Assembly: GCA_012295275.1 (NCBI GenBank)
Contig: CM022676.1
Span: 2,616,369-2,680,368, forward strand
Length of the DNA stretch: 64,000 bases
Source of the DNA: Chrysomallon squamiferum
Taxonomy: Eukaryota; Mollusca; Gastropoda; Neomphalida; Peltospiridae
Reading direction: 5' to 3'
Both the position numbers and the translations under genes were made by a program. Shown one piece after another: positions 54,436-64,000 of the stretch; position 1 is the stretch's first letter, and every line of letters begins with the position of its first letter. Below the pieces are notes generated by a model that did no database searches, was not told the DNA's origin, and saw nothing but the letters and a program-made list of their open reading frames with translations.

Positions 54436-55979
54436 ACCACTATTATTATTATTATTATTATTAACTACCACTATTTTTATTGGCTTTTATTTTCAAAATT
54501 TATTTTTAAATTTGCTTAAAGCTTAATATAAATATTTTAATATTACTACTTATTTCAAGACATAGACCAGTTATTTAGAAACTAAATATTTTTACTAATA
54601 ATAATTATAGAAATTTCTGATGACAGAAACAGAGTGGTTTACAAAGGGAACTAGTTGATTAAAGAATACTCATCTGGAATTTTTCAACACATTTAATAAT
54701 ATGAACGATCAGATTCCATTTGACTCATTTACTTTTGTTTAGGAGATGTTTATGAAAATGTTGATGTAAAGGATGATGGTGCATATGCAAATGCAGCATT
54801 TGAAGGAGAAAGTGCAGCAGGTCAGAATATACAGGTAATAAATTAACATTTATGCACAGCAGTTATTAACTAAATAAATACAGAACTTTTTTTTAAAACT
54901 AATATGAATAAAAGGATAGAATAAACACTTGAACCCATCGTAGATAAAGGACAGCTTTGACCAGTATCATACCCAGTAAAAACAAACCTAAACAAGAACT
55001 TACTTGTAAAACTTTGAAGCTATCAATGCAAAGAAAAACCTTGCCATTAGTTCCTCATATGGGGAAGAAAACAAACAACAAAAAAACATTGTATCCAAAC
55101 ATTTTAATTTATTTAAAGTTTCATGAAACATTTTTTTTTTTTTATCCCAATTTGTTGTCTAATATAATACATTAAATTTTAAATTTTGTATATATAACTC
55201 TATTTGTGTGAAATATTCTGAAATTTGATTTTCTTTTAATGTGAGAGAACAAAAAAAGATTAAAAAAAGTTATAGAAAATCTGACCAAAACTCAACCTAT
55301 TTCAATGTGGAGACAAAGTTACAGTGAAATCTCTTTATTTACACTGGCTCTATTTTTCTCATATACTTTTTCTCAATGAACTATATGCAAGAAGGCCTGA
55401 AATGTTTATTTTAAATTATGTAATAGAACTTTGCAGGTATCATATATTATTGCATCTTCAGCAAATAGGTATTTGGCAGAGTAACTATGGCATATAGCTG
55501 GGGTAGTAAAACAAGGTAAATTTGGGTGTATTTAAAAAATAAGTTAAATTTATGTGTATTTATTTAATTCTTTTTTTATTTGAATCTTTCTAAAGTTAAC
55601 TATTTGTGTATTCCAAAAAGTTAAATTTGTGTTTCTTAAAATGCAGACAAGTATTTTGGAGGTAATAAAGGGGAGAATGATGTTATAAAGGTATTTGATT
55701 AAAAAATTTCTTCAGTGACAAAATATTTGTTGAATACTGGAAGGCCTAAAGGGTATGGTATTAAGTAGTTATACGTCTTTTTTATTTCAGGGAGCAAAGC
55801 ATGGCCGAAATGAAGATGGGTTACTGTATGTTGGTATAGATTTCTCTAACGCACAACCAAATAAACCAGTTCACAAAACACAGGACAAAGTGGAGTACGT
55901 CTCCACTGACTGGAACAAGAAAGCAGAACTACTTCCTGATGAAGATGACAAACAAACAGAGCCTAAGAGTGAAAACTAA
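45963..55979 (+). CDS. Cytoplasmic tail exons with ITIM-type motifs
   Basis: Exons join in one frame: 45963-45984, 49406-49440, 49678-49737, 50060-50119, 50772-50906, 54743-54834 and 55791-55979 (TAA 55,977-55,979), about 196 residues. Three successive units end in the same LPG: ENALQTNSNAECVLPG, VLEELYYMNRDDRLQNQVLPG minus its first residue, and LEDNDLYFKSDDKKKLRLPG. Then come SQYSVV and LLYVGI, both fitting the ITIM consensus (S/I/V/L)xYxx(I/V/L), and YENV and YMNR, which fit YxN SH2-docking motifs. Such tails recruit SH2 phosphatases in known families; function here is inferred. The adjacent ectodomain is broken, so expression needs another 5' exon or the gene is decaying. An AATAAA lies at 56,206-56,211. 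Confidence 0.6.
46155..46829. mobile_element. Tigger/pogo-like DNA transposon, non-autonomous
   Basis: The element starts CAGTGGAACCCTGACTTACG (46,157) and ends with the matching inverted CAGTGGTACCTTGACTTATG (46,827), flanked by TA on both sides as a target duplication. At 671 bp it is too short for a full transposase. An internal reading frame keeps AEKKQMVCIEIKHEIIEKYE, which resembles the start of the helix-turn-helix domain of Tigger/pogo transposases. It sits in an intron of the tail exons. Confidence 0.75.
49678..49737 (+). other. Tail exon with GC donor
   Basis: This is a 60-bp phase 1-1 exon whose donor is CAG|GCGAGT, a GC-AG intron, where its 60-bp neighbour at 50,060-50,119 uses GT. 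The coding frame and LPG ending support the boundary. Confidence 0.6.
52239..52300 (+). CDS. Alternative lysine-rich terminal exon
   Basis: Acceptor ttacag and phase-1 entry give GEKGKTESANEKKRKRKSKI followed by TAA at 52,298-52,300. It could follow exon 50,772-50,906 and give a short isoform lacking the C-terminal LLYVGI motif. If read to a donor at 52,341 the exon would be phase-symmetric (102 bp), so the TAA may be a later mutation in a once-internal exon. Its lysine-rich character recalls the last exon at 639-769. A further lysine-rich splice-bounded piece lies at 54,025-54,053. Confidence 0.4.
52496..53509. mobile_element. Possible hAT-type non-autonomous element
   Basis: Ends are CAGGGATCGTATGC and, inverted, CAGGGTTTGTGCAC, followed internally by GGAAAGTTTGGGAAAATC and the inverted AAAGTTTCCATGATTTTT. 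These recall hAT termini. An 8-bp target duplication is not clear (both flanks are A/T-rich), and no transposase was seen. Confidence 0.35.
54110..54200. repeat. (TG)n(AG)n compound microsatellite
   Basis: A GT run passes directly into a GA run, within an intron of the tail exons. Confidence 0.9.
54366..54460. repeat. (ATT)n microsatellite
   Basis: Long trinucleotide run with one interruption. Similar runs lie at 21,232-21,288, 46,005-46,050 and 61,540-61,620. Confidence 0.9.
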
Positions 55980-56211
55980 CTTTTTTGTTTACTTAATGAA
56001 GTTAAAATAGGAAACTATTTTTTTACTAACAAACAATTTCATTCCAGAGATACATGTAAGTAAATGTGTATTTTACACAGTACAGTTGTTTATTTTGAAC
56101 ACATTTAAATGTATATGAATTTTTATATTTATAAATAACAAAGTTGATTACTTTCTACTATACAGTGCATATTTTAGATATAAATATATTTTATTTTATT
56201 ACTAAAATAAA

Positions 56212-59200
56212 TACTACTTTGCATAATTATTAGAGTGAAACATAACACAAGTAAATTTGAGGAAATTGGATTTGAAATTTATTAACACTGATCTTTTAAC
56301 CAAGGACATTTGTTAACATCTTGGTAATAGAAACAGACATTCATCTTCATTACATATGAAGTTTGACTGAAAATAAGTTACTAATACACATATACAGAGA
56401 GTTCATTTAGTTAGAATTTTTACAAAAATGTGATTCACTGATTCTGCAAATGTTTTCCAGATGTAACAATTTGTGATGTAGCTATTTTGTGCTAACCAGT
56501 AATGTATCCAGTTCCCAACAGATATCAAAAGTCTATCAAACATTTAGAAAACATAATTTTAGTGAAATCCAGTTATTTATGTTAAAATAATTTGCTATGT
56601 GTCAGAATTATTGTGCTTTGATTTTAATTTTAAATACAGAAACTGTAAAAAAGTTCTGGTTTGGCTGTTATATCCATTGTCTTTCATTGGCATGTCTTCT
56701 AATTATTTTCTATATACAGTTGGACCCTACTCTATCAACCATCCTAGAGTCAACATTTTTCTGTGCATGTTGAGATCACCAGCTGGTCCCATCTAAAACA
56801 TGTATGACTGATATGACCCTTTCCTCTGTTGAGTTAAAATAATTCAGTCACTGTTGTGTTAGTGTTGATATATTCTTCTGGTCTCAGCTTAGGCTTTTAG
56901 CTAGACAACTAATTAGATGTGTGAGTATTTATATTCTGTTGAAATGAATTTATAAAAAGGTAAAGTATAGTCAGTGAGAATGTAACTGTTGCTGACTTGT
57001 TATTGTCAAAAGTTATGGTTGGTAATTAGTTTTCACTTGTCATATAAAGTATTTATCTAAAACACTGACCAAAGTATTAAATTGCCTCATCAAAATTGAA
57101 AACCCATGCTTAAGCTAGTAAATGACTTGATTTTTACATAGATATTTTTGATATAGAGCCTTGTTAAAATGAGCTGTAGTAACAAGGTCTCGGATCAGTT
57201 AGTTATTTGTTAATTACTGGAGAACCAATCTTGATATTTCTTTGGTGACATCAATGTTATTTAAGAGCTTTTAATATAAAAGTATATATTTTTTATTATT
57301 TTTTGTTTATTCTATGTTTCTTACATAGATAAAATTAAAATAGTACTTCTCAGTTTTCTATGGTAAGTGAAAATGTGTTGATAATTAAGTTGTTATTTTT
57401 GGATAAATGTGAATTAACAACATAAACAATCCCAACTACTCTTGTTCTAGTATTATTTTCTAAAATCAGTAAACACCAAAAGAAAAATATTTTAATTATT
57501 ATTTATAACTTAGAGAAAAAAATGAGTTCCCTTTAAAACATTAATTAATCACAAAAATTCTGAAAAAACAACATTTAAATAAATTTATTATTTGTATGGT
57601 TTGCCATGCTTATTTTTTCTTCCTTTTCTTATTTTTTTTTTTTTTTTTTAATGAATGACACATGAATAAGTGTTTAAAATGCTTATATTTTAAAAATGTA
57701 CACTAATAAACAAAACAACAAAAAAAATGAAAACATTAAAAGTCCAATATGTGGAATACATTTTCCAATCCTTTTGAAAGTAACTATTTTAGGATTATCT
57801 TCTTCATATATTTGAAATGCATCTTTATGGATCAGTAGAAAATGGAACTGTTATAAGGGCATGCAAAATTAGTCCAGTAGGATTATCAAAAACTGTCTAT
57901 TGGTCTAAATGAATACTTGATGAGCAGTAGTAATTTGTATTTTAAGAAAATAATTGAGATATTGGAACAAAGAAGACAAAATCTTAAGTGCTGATTAAAT
58001 TAATTATTAAGCTTTATTAAGTTAAACACTAATGAGAACAACAGTATTGTATTTAACTAGAATGTAGCATTCCACTGATTATATGGCTGATCTGAAGAAA
58101 TAAACAAAAAATATTAATTTGCACAGATGAAAATACCACTGAAAATATTCATTACTATCTTTATCTCTGTGAAGAATTAATTTTATTTCTGAATATGAAA
58201 TTTTTAATATATTTTAAAACATGATTTTCTAACATAAAAATTAAAAATTTACATAATTTTCATAAAATTATATCTCAGACTATCTCCAGATGTGTTTTTC
58301 ACCAATAGAAAGTTTAAATTGTCTTTTTTAATATTAATTAATGTTAGATTGTAACATTAAATTGTTTTTCATAACAGAGCAATATTTCTTCACTTTAAGA
58401 AATGAAAAGTTCAAAATAATAGTATGTGCTGTAAATTTAAAATATTTTTTATTCATGTTTACATTTGAGTGTTAAAACATAATTACAGTGTTTTTATATA
58501 TATACATTTTCTGTTATTCTTTTAATTGCAAATAAATATTTTTTCTATTGCTTTTGTATTTAACATTTATGTTTTGTTTTTAAATATATATATATACTTA
58601 CAAAACAAAATGTTCAATCAGTGACACAACTGAACAATGTTAAACATACAAAGAATGTTATTGTAACTCGCCAAGTATTCTGAAGATTTGATTGTAGGTT
58701 TACTTTGGGCTGGAATGCTTTTGGACCAGTACTCTCAAATTGTATCACTAATTTCCTAGAGTTATTTGAAGGCAGAGTGTTACCAAAAAATCACATATTT
58801 TACAACATACACAATTATTAGTCCATGTATCAAAAGCTCATGAGCCACATGTTTATAATATTTTTGATTTAGATTTACATTTGAGTGCTAAAACATTTAG
58901 TCATTACAAATACAAATTATGTTCTACTACTTTTGTATATGCATTGTTTGTCTTTCAAAACGGCCACAACTGGATTTATATAGTGAAAATCTAATTTCTG
59001 TGATTAATACATTTGTTTTTGTTTTAAATCTTTCTAATTTGTATACACTAACAGACTAATAATTTCTATATTGTAAAATAAAGCTCAGAACATAAATATT
59101 ATTATAAGTAATAGTTAACATCTTTCTTTTAACGTATGAATTAAAAACAAAATAATAATAATAAAAATAAACGAACAAAAGTTCACTTACCTAGACAATA

Positions 59201-59742
59201 TCTTACAATCAAGACGAAAAGAAGTAATTATGTCAACAATGCCATTGTTTATGTTGTGACAGCATCTTTCTTCCAAGTACACGAGCTGTTCTCTAGGTTA
59301 ACTACCTGTGTCACGTTATTACAGCTGTCATTGTGTAAAAGTCTCTACTTTCTTCATATATTTAATTAACTTCATTTCTTACTTAGCGCCTCAGTTTATC
59401 TCTTTCTTCAGTTTAGATATAAAATAAATTACCAAAAAGGCTTTTACAATAAACTGAATTAGTTGTACACGATATGGTCAACATATACAATTATTTTTGT
59501 TGTTACTAATTTATTTTATATCAAAGTTATACGTTTGTTACAATTACTTTTTTGTTTTATTATTGGTATTCTCTGTTTATCCAATTTATAACAGCAGTTT
59601 CTTAGAAACGTATTTTTGAGTACATTTCTGATATGACATACGTTTTTCTTTTGACTAGTTTCTTTCTCGAAAAACAAAACGGAAATAATTTGAAGAAACA
59701 TATTTATTATACTGTATATAACAGTTAAACAATCATCTACTA
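56212..59742. other. Intergenic spacer between convergent receptor genes
   Basis: AT-rich, with T and A homopolymers. No exon or recognisable element seen. It separates the plus-strand ITIM-tail gene from the minus-strand ITAM gene. Confidence 0.6.
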
Positions 59743-59748
59743 TTTATT
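59743..59748 (-). terminator. Polyadenylation signal AATAAA
   Basis: AATAAA on the minus strand about 110 bp past the stop codon of the tandem-ITAM gene. Confidence 0.5.
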
Positions 59749-59857
59749 GAATTTAGCTTTTATCAAAGAAAACATGAAGTCTCAGTGTTAGTAGATAGAA
59801 TATATTAACTATTACACTAATTAAAAACATACACAATACAAAGTTACTTCAGTTATA

Positions 59858-61539
59858 TCATTTGTCACCTTTCTTCACATTTTCATACAGGTTCAGTTTG
59901 GTGTATTGTGGTTCTTCTCTGCTTTCTTGTAGATCTTCATACATGTGGTCAGCTTTTACAATATTATTTTCAACACCTGAAATAGTTTTAAAATTTTTAA
60001 ATAAAATTTCTTCTCTTTATAAATGGCAGTGATTTCAAGTTACAGTTTAAAAAAAAAAACTATATAGGTTTTACCAGTTTGTCTCAGATTCTTGAGAATT
60101 CTTGAGTATTCAGTAGTATCTCTGTTTTGTTGAAGTCCTTCGTATGTCTGGTCTGTAACTGGACTCGGATGTTCCATAACTGTAAAGATAACAAAAATCA
60201 GTAACTGATAAATACACAGCTATTACAAAAGCAACAGTCACTACTACAAAAACTGCTTTCGACTAGTGGTGCATAATATCATACATTAGTTCTAAAAATT
60301 AGATTTGCTATGTTATTTTTGTTTTTTAACCTTAATGTAAAAGATAAAAATACAAAGATAGCGATTATATTAAGGAAAATTAAGGGAAAACACACGTGTC
60401 AATTACTGTTACTATTTAGTTTTCAACGTTTTGTAAATTGTGTAATCAGTTACCGGATTTGTTTGAAAATGGTCTGCATCTTCTAAGAAAAAAAACAATT
60501 ATCACTATGAGAACAATTTCAGTCACAGAACCAAGAGCTCCTCATACAGCTGCACCAAGCAGAGAACTAGAACTACTATGTTCTTCTGAAGTTGTAATAC
60601 ATAAATAACATTTATAATAACATTTGTTTCTTCTGAAAATTGAATAACGTAAAAACAAAAATTGTTATAAAACTGTAGTAATTAAACTCCATAATAACAG
60701 TTAATTCTTCAGCAGCTGTTATCATTACTTAAACATGAATGATGTTATTATCTCTTTCTTTTGTGATCAATAATTAAAAATAAGCAATAATATAACTGTA
60801 AAATCGTAATTACAAATTATATATCAGCGTAATGTTTGTTATTTTAAAACTGTTAAGTTTATTAATACAACAAATATTATCATTTTCTTCCTTTCAGTTA
60901 AGACAGTTTCTAATGTTAGTGAAAAGAAAGAACAGATTTCAGGTAGGTGATTAGATTAGATTGAATATTCTACACTGATATATATATAATATTAATAAAT
61001 TAATTAAATGGTTTGATGATCACTGTAAAATGCTTCCACTGAAATTCAACAAAATTCTATAAAATAAGAAAATAAATATACTTATGCACGTAGATATGCA
61101 TACATACAAATGACCAATCAATCATACACACAAATAAAGACATGCACATACAGCTATATACACAGTAATACACAGAAAAATATACTCTGTTACTGAAATA
61201 AAACATTAAAAAGATGATAAATTCAATATAAGTAAATGTTAAAATTCATATAGTGAATTATATATCTCTCAACCACAAAAATACATATATTTATATTTTT
61301 AACTTGTGAAACTTATAATTATTTTTTCTTCTAGTGGTAATAATAAAAATGAATAGGATTGTCGTATTAATTAATTTTAATATTTGTTTTATCTTTTAAT
61401 TATTTACATTTGTGTATGTATCTATGTACATACATACATGCATGCATACACAAATGTAAATAATTAAAAGATAAAACAAATATTAAAATATTATATATAT
61501 ACTCAGAAAATGTGAACAAACTTAAATGAACAAAATGAA

Positions 61540-61572
<33 letters not shown>

Positions 61573-61588
61573 CATAATAATCATAATC

Positions 61589-61619
<31 letters not shown>

Positions 61620-63696
61620 TAAATATAAATAAAAATAATTTAAAAATATTAAATAAATAAAGTAAAAAGAAATAACAATACTTAGATCGACATTTAGATC
61701 AAAGTATTCTTTCAATTTAATTTATATGGATATTTGCTTGGTGTAAAATATTTTAAAACTTTATAAAATAAAAGAAGATGCTAATTAACCTTTTGTAATT
61801 GCTTGAATGGTGACATAATCACTTCTATTATCTGAAGTTCTCATGTCTTCAGCTGAAATTCTCACATCATAAACTGTTTTATCGTGGAGATTGGTGATCT
61901 TAAAAAATATTTTCTGTCCCTGTGTTGAGTCATTAAACCATTTACTTGTCCAAGAAGTAATCCAGTTAGAGTCACTTTGTAATTTGTACTGCAGTATAAA
62001 TCTTTGTTTGAAATTACCACCTGGGTAGTTAGGTAGCCAGGACAAGAACACTGTGTCTGATGTTGATTCTCTTTCTTGTTGGAACTCTTTAGGAGGAAAA
62101 GGTGGACCTGCTCCAGTTAGGTTCACAGAGAACTCAGAGCATCCAACTTCATTACAGACAGACAGTTTGTATGTTCCAATGTCGTTTTGAGTAAAATTAC
62201 TGATACTGAGATAAAACGTGTAACCAGAATTTGTTACTGTTTTACTGTGTATTTGTAATGTAACACTTTCCTGTACTACATCTGTGTTATTATAATGTGT
62301 TTGTTTATCAAAGTTATTCCAAGTAAATGTTGGGAAGTTTGGCTTGGAAAACACAGATTTGATTAGTCTGACAGGTCTTCCAGTCTCAGCTCCCAGGATA
62401 CTGTTTGCCTTGGTCTCCATAGCAATCTTTGGTGTTGCTATAGTTTAATAATAAAACTAATTTGTAACAATTATGTACAGTTTAACTATTATAGTTAATA
62501 AAGAGACCAAAAATTATTTTTATTTTAGATCTGAATTTTCAAATTTAATAATTAATTTATGATTGTAAAATATTTAACTTGCAAAGTATACGAAAGAAGC
62601 AACTTATAACATGGAAAACATCAAGGCAGGCTTTGGTGATCTATACAGTGAACCCTTGATTTAACAGAGAATGAGTAGCGTGGAAAAAGAAACTCAGACA
62701 TTTTGTAGTGAGGTGTTAAAAATAACACAAATATTGATATTGGTAATGTAGGATAACATACAGAAATAAATTTTCTTTAAAATAACAGATTTTAAAAAGC
62801 CTGACAGACAGCAGATTGAACTGGCTCAGCCATTATCATATAATTCATTCCAAATCAGTGGAGATTGGAGATTATTTATACATTTCCCAGATTTCTCTCC
62901 AGAGTTTTCCTAAATCAAGTAAGAATAGGTTGGGTTTACTGACAAACACCAATAATTTGCGTGTTAAAAATTATTACTAAAAAACTTTAGTTATTCCATT
63001 GTTTATTTTACTTTTCTAATCAGAGAAATCAAATTACAACTATAAAATCCCTTTTACATAAATATCAGCAGATTTGGTTTGACTCAGTTTTCCAGATCTA
63101 TCTCTAATTCCATTATGTACACTACAAGTGTACGTTCCTCCATCTTCACATATAACAGATTTAAACATCAGTCTGTACTGACTGTTTCCAACAACAACTC
63201 CACTAACATCCTCTATAAATACTCCATTCCAATAATGTTTAAAACTTGTAAACGTCAAGTTGCCAGGACGACCATCAGCAAAACACGTAATATTTGCTGT
63301 TATGTTTTCTGTTGTATTCACTGAATCAAAAGTGATGTCTAAGAAAAATTGCTAAAATAATAAGTAAATATTGTTAATTTGTTTAAATAAACAGCTACAA
63401 GTTTGGAGACAGAACAAACAGATACTTACAGCTGACAACAACTTCAGTGTCGCGTGACTTAACAAGGTAGACATATTCTTTTGTAGTGACGTTTGCTTCA
63501 CATGTGTAATTACCATGATTTGTTCTGTTCAAGTTTGTTAAAATTAACTTTCCATTATTAATCAGCTCTTGTCGATCAAATGTCCACTTGAGTTCAGCTG
63601 GACGAGGATTGCTGTCTGATGTACAGGTCAAGGTCAGGTCATCACTTTCTTTAAGAAGTCCTGATTTTGAAAATGTGACTTTGATTCTGGGATAAT
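59858..63696 (-). CDS. Ig-Ig-Ig/FN3 receptor with tandem ITAM tail (5' partial, with lesions)
   Basis: Exons in order: Ig 63696-63430 (LTCTSDSNP, LKWTF, GNYTCEAN), Ig 63338-63051 (ITCFADG, YWNG, GTYTCSVHN), Ig plus FN3 in one exon 62437-61790, TM 60585-60454 (GALGSVTEIVLIVIIVFFLR), tail 60179-60075 and last tail 59976-59858 (TGA 59,858-59,860). All junctions are phase 1. The tail carries YEGLQQNRDTTEYSRI and YEDLQESREEPQYTKL, two YxxL/I-x8-YxxL/I ITAMs, then YENV. The third Ig domain lacks the usual first cysteine. Two lesions are visible: an in-frame TGA at 60,542-60,544 inside the TM exon, and GG instead of GT after the second Ig exon. The leader and any further Ig domains lie outside the window. 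Confidence 0.7.
60454..60585 (-). other. TM exon with in-frame TGA
   Basis: This is a 132-bp phase 1-1 exon, acceptor ttcag, donor GTAACT. It reads EEHSSSSSLLGAAV, TGA, then GALGSVTEIVLIVIIVFFLR and RCRPFSNKS. It aligns with the TM exon at 22,905-22,773 (EESSSMATLGTGIG). The frame is fixed by both junctions, so the TGA would end the protein before the membrane helix. Confidence 0.7.
60898..60942 (+). other. Orphan antisense tail-like exon
   Basis: On the plus strand a strong pyrimidine tract and cag precede 45 bp, phase 1-1, encoding KTVSNVSEKKEQIS, followed by a GTAGGT donor. It lies in an intron of the minus-strand ITAM gene. It may be a remnant of a plus-strand receptor tail, or chance. 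Confidence 0.35.
61790..62437 (-). other. Combined Ig and FN3 exon
   Basis: A single 648-bp phase 1-1 exon begins TPKIAMETKANSILGAE and encodes an Ig domain ending GTYKLSVCNEVGC, then an FN3 domain (DTVFLSWLPNYPGG, VYDVRISAEDM). It is the intact counterpart of the broken plus-strand copy at 43,664-44,277. The usual B-strand cysteine position is occupied by non-cysteine (RLIKSVFSKPNF). Confidence 0.75.
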
Positions 63697-64000
63697 CTAA
63701 AATATGACCAAGTTGAAATAATAAAATTAATATTAAACATCTAACAACTCTTTCTAAATGAATGTACTATATTCTTTCTTATAAAGAAACTGAATTTCTG
63801 TTTATTTCTTACAACTGTTTTATTCTGATAATTATTTAAAAGCAACTGAAAAGATGTTGACATGATTTAGATTTCAATTTTCAACAGACTAATACTTTTT
63901 AATTCAGTGAGTACTTAGCAGTAACGTTTCCAAAATTAAAATCAAACAGATCATTAAAAATGTTTGAGGTAACAAATATCGTACAGTAAATGTTTAGTTG

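Noticed and set aside
55647-55661. 15-bp microexon on the plus strand with canonical sites
   Set aside because: Its phase does not fit the exon before it (ends phase 0) or the last exon (starts phase 0). Likely chance.

Overview
This is AT-rich, intron-rich animal DNA packed with microsatellites ((TG)n, (ATT)n, (TA)n). The genes are split into small exons, nearly all bounded by phase-1 introns, and encode immunoglobulin (Ig) / fibronectin-III (FN3) single-pass receptors. Base composition, repeats and exon style suggest an invertebrate, most likely a lophotrochozoan such as a mollusc. That taxonomic call is inference. Exon boundaries below were read by eye from splice sites, phase and translation; no transcript evidence was available.

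Layout. (1) 1-13,853 is copy A of a segmental duplication and 26,831-40,613 is copy B, in the same orientation and nearly identical. Each copy carries, on the minus strand, a complete four-exon single-Ig receptor gene of about 253 codons (A 7,600-11,169; B 34,277-37,942), alternative or relic leader exons, an orphan transmembrane (TM) exon, and downstream a cassette of three TM exons plus a lysine-rich last exon (A 639-2,905; B 27,311-29,589). (2) 13,915-20,165 is a satellite array of about 6.2 kb present only next to copy A. (3) 20,853-24,565 (minus) holds a leader exon and an Ig-FN3-TM receptor fragment whose tail carries a perfect ITAM. (4) 43,534-55,979 (plus) holds a broken Ig-FN3-TM ectodomain followed by a well preserved chain of cytoplasmic exons with ITIM-type motifs. 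(5) 59,858-63,696 (minus, 5' end outside the window) is an Ig-Ig-Ig/FN3-TM receptor whose tail carries two tandem ITAMs. Its TM exon has an in-frame TGA and one splice donor is mutated.

The main candidate system is a cluster of activating-type (ITAM) and inhibitory-type (ITIM) Ig receptors. An ITAM gene and an ITIM gene lie tail to tail and share a near-identical Ig-FN3 exon, formally like vertebrate paired receptors. In the duplicated single-Ig gene the Ig exon has diverged faster than the sampled adjoining intron, with nine all-nonsynonymous changes packed right after the B-strand cysteine (CDR1-like position). Many exons show recent decay (lost donors, frameshift, stop, deleted TATA-like element), as expected of a birth-and-death immune receptor cluster.
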